A DNA stretch of 32,027 nucleotides from Chroococcidiopsidaceae cyanobacterium CP_BM_ER_R8_30 (GTDB taxonomy: Bacteria > Cyanobacteriota > Cyanobacteriia > Cyanobacteriales > Chroococcidiopsidaceae): assembly GCA_019244235.1 (NCBI GenBank), contig JAFASY010000146.1, positions 1-32,027 on the forward strand. Direction: 5' to 3'. The notes below the pieces were generated by a model, which saw only the letters and a program-made list of their open reading frames with translations, made no database searches and was not told where the DNA came from. Shown one piece after another: positions 1 through 9,241 of this stretch. Each line of letters starts with the position of its first letter. Position 1 is the first letter of the stretch. A program made the position numbers and the translations under genes.

Positions 1-106
1 TCAAGTTATAAAACTTGTCGGAATTGTTGGAGCGGCGCATGTAAACCCGCTTGGAGGTTCGATATTGTCTTGCAATTTGTTAGACCATATCAGGGCTACT
101 GAAAAG

Positions 107-139
107 CCCCCACTATACCGCGAATGCGGTTAGTGGGGG
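107..139 (-). terminator. Hairpin terminator downstream of the Rieske gene
   Basis: CCCCCACTA pairs with TAGTGGGGG, and ACCGC pairs with GCGGT around a GAAT loop. This makes a stem of 14 pairs with one bulged T. Read on the minus strand, it lies about 30 bases after the stop codon of the Rieske gene and is followed by CTTTTC, a short T run. A rho-independent terminator is the simplest reading. A dispersed palindromic repeat is the alternative. Confidence 0.55.
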
Positions 140-170
140 TAGTTTACTCTCTAGGCCATAATGGGCAACG

Positions 171-1184
171 TTAAGTTTCTCCTTTGCCACCATAGTAGAT
201 CGACTGAAGCAGCCGACGATTGTGTATGACTGGTTTGTCAAATTTCCCCAGATGCATCCCTTCCAACTCAAGCGGGGTATCGGCTACGTTAACAATAAAG
301 CTGGCATCTGCTGCTAATTCTCTGCGGCCTGCCTGCAACAAAGCCCAGCGAACGACAGGAACAAACTGATGCAACAATGACTTATTAGCAATCTTGAAGA
401 AGACGAAGGTGTGAAAGCGTGTACGGCTTGATGTTTCAGGAACCATAAATATTGCTGTTCGCGTAATCAGAGGGCGTTGCCTGCCAGTCTTAGGCTCTAC
501 CCAGAACATGGTGAAAACCGCGTGGACTGGATCAAAGCGGGTGATCCAATCATTGTGGAATTGGTCCCCTGCCTTAACTCCCAAAAATGGGAGCCAGGGT
601 GATCGCCGTTGTGGACCCTGGTAATGCACTTCGGTTCGCTCGCTAAAAGTCTCCGCTTTGAAAGAAACTTGTGAGAGTCCACCTTCATCCCATCCCAGAG
701 AACTATGTACACTTGGCAAGTGTTCATCTTCCGAGAAATTGTCGAGCGCAACGTGAAGGGGGGCTTTAAACAGTGTCGAGAACGAGCCAGCAAATTCAAA
801 ACCGTCCCAACCAAGTTTAGTCAGAGCACTGATAGAGGTTTGTTTAGCTGCTAGCCAGAGGTAGCCATAATTTTCCACCAGCTGGTAGGCAATGGTATCG
901 CAATGAGTAAGTGTAGGTTGAGCTGGACTGCGCCCGTGACCAAAGGCATCAAAATTCCAGCCATGGTAGGGACAAGCTAACCTGCCGTCAGAACGCACAA
1001 AACCCTTTGACAGCGGTGCTTGACGGTGCGGACAGGCGTCATCGAGAGCGGCAGCACGTCCATGCTGGTCACGAAAGAGTACGTAGCGACGTTCCCCTAT
1101 TTCAATACAAACGGGAGTCTTCCCTAGTTGTCTGGCTGGCAGCACCGGGTGGAAGAAGCGAGTCATATCAGGGGCAGCCTTCAT
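171..1184 (-). CDS. Rieske-type (2Fe-2S) aromatic-ring oxygenase alpha-subunit family protein
   Basis: The product is a 337-residue non-haem iron oxygenase. The N-terminal Rieske domain has CPHRQAPLSKG (Cys51, His53) and CPYHGW (Cys71, His74), the four ligands of the 2Fe-2S cluster. Further on, DNFSEDEHLPSVH (about residues 148-160) matches the helix that supplies the two histidines, here His155 and His160, for the mononuclear iron in Rieske oxygenases. The length fits a single-subunit oxygenase of the chlorophyll-catabolic or demethylase-like type. The substrate cannot be read from sequence. The start is supported by AGGAGG (complement of 1191-1196) seven bases upstream; an internal Met7 is an alternative. 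No reductase or ferredoxin gene lies next to it, so electrons probably come from a general ferredoxin system. It is transcribed away from hflX. The family is secure and the reaction unknown. Confidence 0.9.
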   Translation of the reverse strand: MKAAPDMTRFFHPVLPARQLGKTPVCIEIGERRYVLFRDQHGRAAALDDACPHRQAPLSKGFVRSDGRLACPYHGWNFDAFGHGRSPAQPTLTHCDTIAYQLVENYGYLWLAAKQTSISALTKLGWDGFEFAGSFSTLFKAPLHVALDNFSEDEHLPSVHSSLGWDEGGLSQVSFKAETFSERTEVHYQGPQRRSPWLPFLGVKAGDQFHNDWITRFDPVHAVFTMFWVEPKTGRQRPLITRTAIFMVPETSSRTRFHTFVFFKIANKSLLHQFVPVVRWALLQAGRRELAADASFIVNVADTPLELEGMHLGKFDKPVIHNRRLLQSIYYGGKGET

Positions 1185-1386
1185 CTAATTCCTCCTCGTC
1201 TTGTTCTTCTCTCAGTTTCTTAAATTTTCAACAAAAACATTCAAGGAGGTCAGGGTACCCAGGTTTTAAAACAAGCGGATTGAATCTTGGACGTCTGACG
1301 CACAACCGCCAGTCTCCTGCCGTGACAAAGCGGCGGATCGCGAGTCGGCTTCGCGCTTAGTTTATCTTCCTTCCCAGCAATCCTGA
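1185..1386. other. Intergenic region with a dispersed palindromic repeat
   Basis: No gene is supported here. The segment at about 1324-1358 reads ACAAAGCGGCGGATCGCGAG and continues TCGGCTTCGCGC. It resembles one arm of the palindrome found inside the cheA gene at 18371-18401 (shared AAAGCGGCGGA followed by GCGAGT), so it is probably a member of the same small repeat family. The divergent promoters of the Rieske gene and hflX must lie in or near this stretch, but no clear promoter boxes were identified. Confidence 0.4.
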
Positions 1387-1602
1387 CCCCTTCTTTGTAA
1401 AATAGAAGAACCAACAAATTCAGAAAGCCAGTCTACTGGTATACGCTATATCGAAACTATCTACGGTAATCTTCAAGGTCTAAAAGCGAGCCAACTCAAG
1501 CAACTACAGCGCCTATATCATCAGCGGCTACCAGGCGATCTCATCACTACGCCTGAATTCGCTCAAAGGCTAGCGGCAATCAGCACAGAGATCAATCAAC
1601 CC
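1387..1602 (+). other. Upstream in-frame extension of hflX lacking a canonical start codon
   Basis: The frame of hflX is open back to the TGA at 1384-1386. From about 1450 it encodes ETIYGNLQGLK, then QLQRLYHQRLPGD, then TTPEFAQRLAAIS, then INQPVCAYIN. As I recall, this is the conserved N-terminal region of cyanobacterial HflX proteins. There is no ATG anywhere between 1385 and 1602, and no in-frame GTG or TTG before 1603. Translation would need ATA (1402 or 1441) or ATC (1450), or the native start has been lost. Confidence refers to this being former or actual coding sequence. Confidence 0.6.
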
Positions 1603-3135
1603 GTGTGCGCATATATCAACCGCCGAGGACAAGTCATTCGTGTCGGAGTCGGTACGCCGCGTCAAACTCAGATTCCGCCTCTAGAACTGCCTAGGTACGG
1701 TGCAGAACGACTGAGTGGGATTCGCTGCATTGCCACTCAGTTGAAGTCGGAAGCCCCCACAGAAGCAGTTCTAACTGCTATGGCGCTTCAAAGATTGGAC
1801 GTCCTAGTTATCTTAAATATTACGGGTTCTGGCTCCTACCGTGCAGGGCGTGGAGCCACAGGTTATGTGAAAGAAACTTATATTGCCAACCTCATACCTC
1901 AACTCCCTACTTGGCACGTGTCGCCGCCCCTAAGTTTAGATGTGCTGACGAATCAGGATTTTGTTGGCTTAGTAGAGGGGCTAGAAGCGGAGTTTCGGCG
2001 AGAGTTTGTGGCGCGGCAGGTGGATGCCGATCGCGATCGAGTATTGCTAGTCGGGGTAATCACAGATGACACCACACCGCAACAATTCCAAGACACGCTA
2101 ACGGAACTAGCGCGGTTGGTAGAAACAGCCGGGGGAGAGGTATTGCAGACAATGCAGCAGAAGCGATCGCGCCCTCATCCTCAGACTGTTGTTGGCGAAG
2201 GCAAGCTGCAAGAAGTTGCTCTTAGTGCCCAGACAATAGGAGCTAATTTAATTGTATTTGATCGCGACCTCTCACCAGCTCAGGTCCGTAACTTAGAAAC
2301 ACAAATTGGGTTAAGAGTGGTAGATCGGACTGAGGTGATTCTAGATATTTTTGCCCAACGTGCCCAGTCCCGTGCTGGTAAACTGCAAGTAGAACTCGCT
2401 CAACTAGAGTACATGCTGCCACGACTGACTGGCAGAGGGCAAGCGATGTCACGTCTAGGCGGTGGTATTGGCACGCGCGGACCTGGTGAAACAAAACTAG
2501 AAACCGAACGTCGCGCCATTGGACGCCGGATTGCCCGGTTGCAACAGGAAGTTGACCAGCTACAAGCCCATCGTTCGCGCCTACGGCAACATAGACAACA
2601 TCGGGAAGTTCCATCAGTGGCGATAGTTGGTTACACGAACGCTGGCAAGTCTACCCTGCTGAATGCTTTAACTAATGCTGAAGTTTACACAGCTGACCAA
2701 CTATTTGCAACTCTCGATCCGACAACGCGCCGTCTCGTCATTCCCGATGCTGTCACAAGCAAACCATTAGAAGTTGTGTTGACAGATACGGTAGGCTTTA
2801 TTCACGAATTGCCTGCTTCATTGATGGACGCCTTTCGTGCCACGTTAGAGGAAGTGACAGAAGCCGATGCTCTACTCCATGTGGTGGACCTATCACATCC
2901 TGCCTGGCAAAGTCAGATTCGTTCAGTTATGAGCATTTTATCAGAAATGCCAGTGACTCCTGGTCCAGCGCTAGTAGCGTTGAACAAAATTGATCAAGTC
3001 GATAGCGACACCCTAGCTCTAGCCCAAGAGGAATTTCCTCAAGCAGTGTTTATTTCAGCTGGTGAACGTCTCGGTTTAGAAACTCTGCGCCAAAGACTTG
3101 CTCAATTGATTCGCTACGCTGTTGCACCACGGTAG
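1603..3135 (+). CDS. hflX: GTPase HflX
   Basis: HflX is a ribosome-associated GTPase of the Obg-HflX family that splits or rescues stalled 70S ribosomes. The reading from GTG 1603 gives 510 residues. The N-terminal HflX domain includes ERLSGIRCIATQ, the glycine-rich linker GGGIGTRGPGETKLE and an arginine-rich coiled coil. The G domain follows with G1 GYTNAGKST (about residue 343), G2 LFATLDPTTRR, G3 DTVGFI, G4 NKID and a G5-like SAGE. All nucleotide-binding motifs look intact. GTG 1603 is simply the first standard start; conserved sequence continues upstream (see 1387-1602), so this N-terminus is doubtful. A G-rich tandem repeat begins right at the stop codon. The gene stands alone between the Rieske gene and the chemotaxis operon. 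Confidence 0.93.
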   Translation: MCAYINRRGQVIRVGVGTPRQTQIPPLELPRYGAERLSGIRCIATQLKSEAPTEAVLTAMALQRLDVLVILNITGSGSYRAGRGATGYVKETYIANLIPQLPTWHVSPPLSLDVLTNQDFVGLVEGLEAEFRREFVARQVDADRDRVLLVGVITDDTTPQQFQDTLTELARLVETAGGEVLQTMQQKRSRPHPQTVVGEGKLQEVALSAQTIGANLIVFDRDLSPAQVRNLETQIGLRVVDRTEVILDIFAQRAQSRAGKLQVELAQLEYMLPRLTGRGQAMSRLGGGIGTRGPGETKLETERRAIGRRIARLQQEVDQLQAHRSRLRQHRQHREVPSVAIVGYTNAGKSTLLNALTNAEVYTADQLFATLDPTTRRLVIPDAVTSKPLEVVLTDTVGFIHELPASLMDAFRATLEEVTEADALLHVVDLSHPAWQSQIRSVMSILSEMPVTPGPALVALNKIDQVDSDTLALAQEEFPQAVFISAGERLGLETLRQRLAQLIRYAVAPR

Positions 3136-3202
3136 AAGAGAGCGGGGGGAGTAGAAGAGAGCTGTTCTTGAGCGGGGGGAGCGGGGGAGAGAAGAGGGGA
3201 AA
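3132..3202 (+). repeat. G-rich short tandem repeat
   Basis: Starting in the last bases of hflX, copies of AGCGGGGGGAG alternate with AGAAGAG-type spacers. The same composition, on one strand or the other, recurs at 5787-5819 and within cheA at 18766-18943. These look like the short tandemly repeated repetitive sequences known from filamentous and related cyanobacteria. Confidence 0.6.
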
Positions 3203-3539
3203 GTGTTTTTAAGTTCAGTATGAATACGGTTTCTTGACTATGGAATGCAATGCCATGATCAATGCAAATCGGAATTTTTGTTCTGGCTAAGACAGTTGCA
3301 AGTCTTCGGTCTTCAATCAACAACTACTCTGATCTCAGTTTTCAATCATACTCAGTCATCATTGATAGTTTATCTCAACCTTATTTGTTAAAAAGAAAGC
3401 GAATTAGGTCAGTCACTTTCTATGAAAATGCAAACAACAGCTCTAAAGATACCATGCAAACTATTCTCAAGCTCAAATGAATAATTGAAATGTTTAGCAT
3501 TAAAAGATAGCAATAGATCTATGGAGGAAAAGAAAGAAA
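3203..3539. other. Intergenic leader of the chemotaxis operon
   Basis: An AT-rich stretch with no convincing gene lies between the repeat behind hflX and the first chemotaxis gene. A 72-codon open frame at 3262-3480 has no recognisable family and low-complexity composition. The operon promoter is expected here, but no clear -10/-35 pair was identified. GGAGGA at 3523-3528 is the ribosome binding site of the next gene. Confidence 0.4.
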
Positions 3540-4709
3540 GTGATGACATTAACTTCTATCAATAGCGGTGATTTTCTTGGTCAGTTTACCGCTCTAAAGC
3601 AAGGTCAATTTAGCGGACAGGTGCTACTGAAAGGTCCATTAGATCAGACATGGATTTTCTACATGTTTCTCGGTCGGATTCTGTATGCTACTGGCGGTGT
3701 TCACCCAGTTAGGAGATGGCGAAGGAATTTACTAACTTATTGGCCTCAAATAGATATAGATAAGTTATGTCTTTCTACCAATCATTCTATTAATTCATTC
3801 AATATTTGTTGGGAATATCAGCTATTACACTTATGGATGGAACAGCAAAAACTTAGCAGAGAGCAAGCAGCGAAAGTAGTTGTGTCGATTGTCACTGAAG
3901 TGTTGTTTGATGTGACTCAAGCAATGCATGTGACCTATCAGTCTACACCAGAGAATCTATCACTGCCACAGCTCGTGTTTCTCGATTCTGAACAGTTGAT
4001 TACAGAAGTGAAGCGAGGCTGGGCTGCTTGGTGTGAAGCCAAAATTGCCGATCGCTCTCCCAATCGAGCCCCCATCATTCAGCAGCCGGAGCAACTCCAG
4101 AGCCGAACCTCACCTTCGCTTTTCCAAGTTTTAACAACTCTACTCGATGGACAGGGTACCTTGCGAGATTTAGCAGTAAAGATGAAGCGAGATGTGGTAT
4201 CTGTCACCCATTCGCTCTTGCCTTACATCCAAGCTGGATTAGTAGAGCTAACTGACATTCCTGATTTAGCAGCACCAGTTGCTCCCGTCTCACCAGGAAA
4301 GTCATCAATTTCTCCGGTGAATCCTCAAGGACCAATCATTGCTTGTGTAGATGACAGTCCTTTAGTTTGTCAAAGTATGGAAAGGATTCTGACAGATGCA
4401 GGCTATCAGTTTGTTGCAATTCAAGACTCGCTCCGGGCGATCGCCACTCTTTTGATCCGCAAGCCTGATTTGATCTTTCTAGATTTGGTCATGCCAAATA
4501 CCAACGGCTATGAGATTTGCACCCAGTTGCGTAAGGTTTCGGCTTTTCGTGACATCCCAATCATTATCCTAACAGGAAATGACGGCATCATCGATCGAGT
4601 TCGGGCAAAATTGGTTAGAGCTTCAGGTTTTTTGAGCAAACCAATTAATGCAGAAATAGTCTTAGAGACAGTACGTCAGTACTTAAACAATAGCTCTTTA
4701 GTAATGTAG
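3540..4709 (+). CDS. pixG: PATAN-domain response regulator, PixG/PatA-like
   Basis: This 389-residue regulator has an N-terminal PATAN (DUF4388-type) region (about residues 1-110; GQFSGQVLLKG, then FLGRILYATGG), a helical middle part, a proline-rich linker near residues 250-265 and a C-terminal receiver domain (about 270-385). The receiver has VDDS, the phosphoacceptor motif FLDLVMP, the threonine in ILTGN and the lysine in SKP. Such proteins open the pix and ptx phototaxis loci and act downstream of CheA on type IV pilus motility. GGAGGA at 3523-3528 fits either GTG 3540 or ATG 3543 as start. It is the first gene of a long run on the plus strand; the cheY follows after 76 bases. The assignment as a PixG-type regulator rests on domain order plus gene order. 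Confidence 0.87.
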   Translation: MMTLTSINSGDFLGQFTALKQGQFSGQVLLKGPLDQTWIFYMFLGRILYATGGVHPVRRWRRNLLTYWPQIDIDKLCLSTNHSINSFNICWEYQLLHLWMEQQKLSREQAAKVVVSIVTEVLFDVTQAMHVTYQSTPENLSLPQLVFLDSEQLITEVKRGWAAWCEAKIADRSPNRAPIIQQPEQLQSRTSPSLFQVLTTLLDGQGTLRDLAVKMKRDVVSVTHSLLPYIQAGLVELTDIPDLAAPVAPVSPGKSSISPVNPQGPIIACVDDSPLVCQSMERILTDAGYQFVAIQDSLRAIATLLIRKPDLIFLDLVMPNTNGYEICTQLRKVSAFRDIPIIILTGNDGIIDRVRAKLVRASGFLSKPINAEIVLETVRQYLNNSSLVM

Positions 4710-4785
4710 GAAACGCTTAGGTGCTTTTACACTAACTTATCGCGCTGCATTTTATTTAATAACTTTAGTTTTTAGAGGTTAATCC

Positions 4786-5151
4786 ATGAGTACGGCTTTA
4801 GTTGTTGACGACTCCCTTACAGAGAAAGAAGTTCTCAGTCACTGTCTACGGCGGGGTGGCTTAAATGTCGAGACTGCTGGTAGCGCTGATGAAGCTTTGG
4901 CAAAAATTTTGAGTCACAAACCAGATGTCATCATTTTAGATGTTGTACTGCCTGGTCGCAGTGGATTTGAACTCTGTCGTGACCTTAAAGCTGAAGCTGA
5001 GACGAAAAAGATTCCCGTCGTTATTTGTTCAACTAAGGGTACCGAGATCGATAAGTTTTGGGGTATGAAGCAGGGGGCAGATGCCTACTTAGCTAAACCA
5101 ATTGACCAAGAACAATTGCTACGAGTCGTCAAGCAATTGCTGCAAGATTAA
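4786..5151 (+). CDS. pixH: CheY-like response regulator, PixH type
   Basis: A single receiver domain of 121 residues. It has the acidic pair Asp8-Asp9, the phosphoacceptor Asp52 (ILDVVLP), a Ser82-Thr83 pair at the switch position (ICSTKG) and Lys104 (LAKP). The segment DKFWGMKQGADAYLAKPID is typical of PixH-type CheY proteins from cyanobacterial pilus-motility operons. It has no output domain, so it probably acts as a diffusible regulator or phosphate sink for the CheA encoded downstream. AGAGG lies about nine bases before the start. The cheW-like gene starts 40 bases after its stop. Confidence 0.92.
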   Translation: MSTALVVDDSLTEKEVLSHCLRRGGLNVETAGSADEALAKILSHKPDVIILDVVLPGRSGFELCRDLKAEAETKKIPVVICSTKGTEIDKFWGMKQGADAYLAKPIDQEQLLRVVKQLLQD

Positions 5152-5191
5152 GGCGGTCGCGCTATGCCAAAACAATACAGGAGATTGGCTG

Positions 5192-5767
5192 ATGAAATCT
5201 GATTTTTTGCCTGGTGGTATTCTCGTTCCATCAAATACAAACCCAACAGCAGAAGTTGGACAGTCCTCCGCCAACTTACCCTTTTTGCGGTTTCGACTTG
5301 TGCCTGATACTTCCGTCTTGTTGCCTGTGCAACAGATTACAGAAGTGATTACTATAGCAACTCACGAAATTGTGCCAATCCCTAACCTACCAGCCTGGGT
5401 GATGGGAGTTCACAACTGGCGGGGTGAGGTTTTGTGGATGGTAGATCTGGGACAGTTGATCGGACTCGATCCGCTGTACCAACATGCAACCAATCACTCA
5501 AGCTACACAGCCATCGCGATCTCTGAGACACAGCTCATGCCAAACAGACAGGCAGTAGCGTCGCAAACTGCCAATAGAAAACTGTTAGGGCTAGTCGTCA
5601 ACCAGGTGGAAGATATGGAATGGCTCAATCTAGATGCAATTCAATCACCACCACCTGCCTCTGTCACCCCTGAACTCGTGCCATTTTTGCGCGGTCTTTG
5701 GCTGAAATCAAATGGCGAAATTCTCACAGTTCTAGATAGCAGATCTATCCTCGCTGCTATGCCCTAG
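5192..5767 (+). CDS. pixI: CheW-like adaptor, PixI type
   Basis: This CheW-domain protein of 191 residues links chemoreceptors to the histidine kinase CheA. The domain spans about residues 25-185, with FLRFRLVPDTSVLLPV, IPNLPAWVMGVHNWRGEV, a VVNQVEDM segment and a C-terminal FLRGLWLKSNGEILTVLD. These match the five-stranded SH3-like folds of CheW, including the GVHNWRGE stretch that is most conserved. The frame is open further upstream, but AGGAGA at 5179-5184 sits eight bases before ATG 5192, and a start before that would overlap the upstream cheY, so 5192 is chosen. It is one of two CheW genes in the locus. The other (20575-21075) follows cheA. Confidence 0.9.
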   Translation: MKSDFLPGGILVPSNTNPTAEVGQSSANLPFLRFRLVPDTSVLLPVQQITEVITIATHEIVPIPNLPAWVMGVHNWRGEVLWMVDLGQLIGLDPLYQHATNHSSYTAIAISETQLMPNRQAVASQTANRKLLGLVVNQVEDMEWLNLDAIQSPPPASVTPELVPFLRGLWLKSNGEILTVLDSRSILAAMP

Positions 5768-5786
5768 CTAGGAGCAAGAATTCAGT

Positions 5787-5819
5787 CTTCTTCCCCCACT
5801 CCCCCCCTCTCCCCCTCCT
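5787..5819 (-). repeat. C-rich short tandem repeat directly before chemoreceptor 1
   Basis: CTTCTTCCCCCACT followed by CCCCCTCTCCCCCTCC lies between the pixI-like stop codon and the start of the first chemoreceptor. It is the reverse complement type of the G-rich repeats at 3132-3202. It occupies the place where a Shine-Dalgarno sequence would be expected. Confidence 0.55.
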
Positions 5820-5822
5820 AAT

Positions 5823-8800
5823 ATGATTTCCTCTCCTGAACCTAATAAAGCCACGCATCAAGTGACACCTGATGAACAATTTTTTTCTCAAATAATTTCT
5901 GACCAGCAGCAGATACAGTCAATAGACAAAAAAGAACACCAAGAATCAGACATAGAGAACCTGTTTGTCCATGGGCAGATGCTTACAAATCGTCAAGCAC
6001 ACTCTCCTCGCTGGTGGCAAAGACTCAGCTTGAGAGTCAAGACTACAGCTTTGGCAGTTGCCCTGAGTACAATTCCAGTCTTAGCAATTGGTGCTACTAC
6101 TTATGTTTTGGCAAATAGAAAAATTACTCAAGACACATTCAATCAACAAACATCCCAAGCGCTTTACATAGCAAATACTCTCGACCGCTTCACTATTGAG
6201 CGCTATAGAGATATTCAAACCCTCTCTCAATTGAGGATTTTCAACGATCCTCGCGTGCGAGCAGCCACCTCGGTACAAGAGAAGGAAGCAGCACTAACTC
6301 AATTCATGAGTAATAAGGAGGGTTATTACACGATTGCTGTTGCTGATCTTTCCGGTCGCTTACTTGTAGGCGCTGGAACTGGGAAAATTCCTGCTAATTT
6401 TAGCAAGATTGACTATTTTAAAGCGGTTCTAAAAACCAATCGTCCTGTCATTACCCCTCCAAGGGAGTCAGTCATACCAAGACAAGGTTATTGCATCTTT
6501 GTTGCTGCACCTATCATTGATCCGGTAACAGGTAAAACAATTGGTGTTGTACGAACACAAACGCTGGTGCGATCTCTCAGTGGAACTTTTGAGTTAGAAG
6601 CAAAAGCTTTAGGGAGGGGAATTCAAGGATCTATCTCCTATGCAGATCTTGTGCTTAACCAAAATGGAAAAGTTGTCGTATCAACACCGACGAATTATAC
6701 GAATCTAGATATTCAGTCAATTTTCCCTCACGCTGCTCAATTGAAAGCAACAGACAAAGTTGGTAGTACAGTAGATTTCTCTCAGCTTGACCGCAAGGAT
6801 TATATAGTGTCCTACGCTCCCGCTGGTAGACTTCCAGGAGCAGCAGGGTTAAACTGGAGTGCTGTCGTTATCCAACCTACAGCAGTGGGATTTGCCGCCT
6901 CAAGACAGCTGCTATTAACTTTAGGGATTGGCACTGTGCTGGCAGCTTTGCTAGTAGGTGCGATCGCTGCCTACCTGGTCAACCGAGCCACTCGACCAAT
7001 TCTTGCTGCAACTGATGCTGTAGAAAAATTGGGGCAAGGGGAACTCTTCACCCGCATTGCCGTAACAGGAGAAGACGAACTTGCCACTCTGGGATTCAAC
7101 ATTAACCGGATGGCAGACCAAATTCAAACTCTACTTGAGAATCAAACATCTGAAGCTGAACGAGCCCGCTTATTTGCTGAAATTGCTACCTCCCGCACAA
7201 TTGAAGGTTTAGAGGCTGTTCTGGCGCGGTCGGTTAAAGGCATCCGGGAAGTACTTAACGCCGATCGCATTGTCGTCTATCGCTTCAACCCAGATTGGAC
7301 TGGATACATTGCTGCTGAATCTGTACTACCTGGTTGGCCTGTTGCCCTCAATGAGCAGATCGAAGATGCCTGCATTGGAGAGGAACTGCTTGAAGCTTAC
7401 AGAAATGGTCGGGTTGTGCCTACCAATGATGTCTTCGAGGCTGGTTTTCATCCAGATCATCTTAAGTTGATGGAACGTTTGCAGATTAAAGCCAATTTAG
7501 TCACAGCAATTGTGAGCGAAGGTCAGCTCTTCGGTTTACTCATTGCCCATCACTGCTTAGGACCATATTTTTGGCAGCAGCATGAAATCAATTTTTTGGC
7601 GGGAGCTGCTGGTCAGCTAGGATTGATTCTTGACCGCGTGATTCTCTTGGAACGAAAAAAAGTTGAGGCTGAGCGAGCAAGCTTGCTTAAGGACATTACC
7701 CTCCGCCTCACTCAATCTCTTGACTTACAAAATATCCTCAATACAGCTGTTGAAAGTATCCGACAAGGATTTGGCTTAGATCGAGTTGTGGTTTATGGTC
7801 TCGATCCAGTTACCTGGAAGGGAACTGTCATTGCTGAATCAGTTGCTTCAGGTTGGCCGCAGTCTTTGGGCGTTGAAATTGATGATGCCTGCTTGAGGCA
7901 AGGTCAGGTAGAACGATATCGCCAAGGTCAAGTTACCCGAATTAATGATGTTTACAAAGAACCACGGGTCAATGATTGTTACCTCAAGACCTTGTCTCAA
8001 TTTGCTGTGAAGGCCAACTTGGTAGCACCAATTGTGAGAGACAATCAGTTATTCGGCTTATTAATTGCTCACCAATGCGACAAACCACGAATGTGGCAGC
8101 AGGATGAGATTGATGTCTTCACTCAGTTAGCAACACAAATCGGAGTGACTTTAGACCGTGCCAGTCTCTTAGAAAAGTTAGAACAAGCACGGGCTTCAGC
8201 AGAGAGGAATTCGCTAGAGCAACGCCAACAAAAAGAAACTCTGCAGCAACGTGCTTTGGCATTACTAATGGAGGTCGATCCGGTGAGTCGCGGAGATTTG
8301 ACTATCCGTGCCAACGTGACTGAAGACGAAATCGGCACGGTGGCAGACTCATATAATGCCACCATTGGTAGCTTACGTAGAATTGTTACCCAAGTACAAA
8401 CCGCAGCCCAACAAGTGGCAGCAACGACCAATAGCAATGAAGCCTCTGTGCAGGTGCTATCTACTGAAGCCTCCCGACAAGCCGAAGAAATCAGCCTAGT
8501 GCTGGCACAAATTCAGCAAATGTCTGACTCGATTCACGCTGTTGCTGCTAATGCCAAGCAGGCTGAAGCTGTGGTGAGACAGGCAAATCAAACCGTAGAA
8601 GCAGGTGATGTCGCAATGAACCGGACAGTAGACGGGATTGTGGCAATTCAGGAGACAGTGGCAGAAACTGCAAAAAAAGTGAAGCGGTTGGGTGAATCTT
8701 CGCAAAAGATTTCTAAGGTGGTGAAACTGATTAATGCGTTTGCCGATCAAACTAACTTGCTGGCACTCAATGCCGCAATAGAAGCGGCCCGCGCTGGGGA

Positions 8801-9227
8801 ACAAGGTCGCGGTTTTGCAGTGATTGCTGATGAAGTAGGAACGCTCGCTCAACAGTCACAAGAAGCAACAGCAGAAATCGAAGCGCTGGTGGCAGAGATT
8901 CAGACAGAAACTCAGGAAGTGGTAGCAGCGATGGCAGCTGGAACCCAACAGGTTGTTACTGGCACTCAACTGGTAGATGAGACTCGCAGTAGTTTGAACA
9001 AAATTACCGCAGCTAGTGCCCAGATTAGTGCCTTGGTAGAAGCGATCGCTCAGACAGCTGTGGTTCAATCTCAAACTTCTGAGACTGTGACTCAAACTAT
9101 TACTGGTGTAGCAGCGATCGCTAACAAGAATTCAACCGAAGCCACTATGGTATCTGCCTCATTTCAGGAACTGCTTGCTGTAGCACAAGAGCTACAGGCT
9201 AGCGTTGGTCAATTCAAAGTGAGTTAA
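5823..9227 (+). CDS. Chemoreceptor 1 (PixJ-like; dCache-like, HAMP, two GAF, HAMP, MCP signalling domain)
   Basis: A 1134-residue methyl-accepting chemotaxis protein. A cytoplasmic N-terminal stretch is followed by a membrane helix (about 74-96), an extracytoplasmic dCache-like sensor (about 97-360), a second helix (about 362-387) and a HAMP domain. Two GAF domains (about 446-612 and 617-784), a second HAMP (about 809-856) and the MCP signalling hairpin (about 860-1133) complete it. GAF1 has Asp where the chromophore cysteine should be (FHPDHLKLM). GAF2 keeps Cys690 (DACL) and Cys719 (NDCYLKTL), but with Phe to Leu and His to Tyr changes against the DXCF pattern, so pigment binding is uncertain. 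The hairpin tip [20 protein letters not shown] is canonical. A C-rich repeat lies just before ATG and no good ribosome binding site is seen. The lipoprotein gene follows after 14 bases. Confidence 0.92.
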   Translation: MISSPEPNKATHQVTPDEQFFSQIISDQQQIQSIDKKEHQESDIENLFVHGQMLTNRQAHSPRWWQRLSLRVKTTALAVALSTIPVLAIGATTYVLANRKITQDTFNQQTSQALYIANTLDRFTIERYRDIQTLSQLRIFNDPRVRAATSVQEKEAALTQFMSNKEGYYTIAVADLSGRLLVGAGTGKIPANFSKIDYFKAVLKTNRPVITPPRESVIPRQGYCIFVAAPIIDPVTGKTIGVVRTQTLVRSLSGTFELEAKALGRGIQGSISYADLVLNQNGKVVVSTPTNYTNLDIQSIFPHAAQLKATDKVGSTVDFSQLDRKDYIVSYAPAGRLPGAAGLNWSAVVIQPTAVGFAASRQLLLTLGIGTVLAALLVGAIAAYLVNRATRPILAATDAVEKLGQGELFTRIAVTGEDELATLGFNINRMADQIQTLLENQTSEAERARLFAEIATSRTIEGLEAVLARSVKGIREVLNADRIVVYRFNPDWTGYIAAESVLPGWPVALNEQIEDACIGEELLEAYRNGRVVPTNDVFEAGFHPDHLKLMERLQIKANLVTAIVSEGQLFGLLIAHHCLGPYFWQQHEINFLAGAAGQLGLILDRVILLERKKVEAERASLLKDITLRLTQSLDLQNILNTAVESIRQGFGLDRVVVYGLDPVTWKGTVIAESVASGWPQSLGVEIDDACLRQGQVERYRQGQVTRINDVYKEPRVNDCYLKTLSQFAVKANLVAPIVRDNQLFGLLIAHQCDKPRMWQQDEIDVFTQLATQIGVTLDRASLLEKLEQARASAERNSLEQRQQKETLQQRALALLMEVDPVSRGDLTIRANVTEDEIGTVADSYNATIGSLRRIVTQVQTAAQQVAATTNSNEASVQVLSTEASRQAEEISLVLAQIQQMSDSIHAVAANAKQAEAVVRQANQTVEAGDVAMNRTVDGIVAIQETVAETAKKVKRLGESSQKISKVVKLINAFADQTNLLALNAAIEAARAGEQGRGFAVIADEVGTLAQQSQEATAEIEALVAEIQTETQEVVAAMAAGTQQVVTGTQLVDETRSSLNKITAASAQISALVEAIAQTAVVQSQTSETVTQTITGVAAIANKNSTEATMVSASFQELLAVAQELQASVGQFKVS

Positions 9228-9241
9228 GAAAAATAATTCCC

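Noticed and set aside
497-814. 105-codon frame within the Rieske gene
   Set aside because: It overlaps a clear oxygenase gene in another frame and shows no family character.
1007-1360. 117-codon plus-strand frame over the Rieske gene start and the intergenic region
   Set aside because: Its first half is antisense to the Rieske domain, the rest is repeat-like and low complexity, and no ribosome binding site is seen.
3132-3202. G-rich repeats as a CRISPR array
   Set aside because: Units are too short and irregular, with no spacers of even length.
3262-3480. 72-codon plus-strand frame before the PATAN regulator
   Set aside because: AT-rich, serine- and asparagine-rich by composition, no ribosome binding site and no recognisable domain.
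7160-7660. First GAF domains of the three receptors as photosensors
   Set aside because: The canonical chromophore cysteine is Asp, Gln or Glu in the three proteins, so they are treated as non-pigmented.
8123-9095. Several minus-strand frames within the chemoreceptor signalling domain
   Set aside because: Cysteine- and histidine-rich mirror frames of the MCP heptads. The same type appears at the same place in all three receptors.
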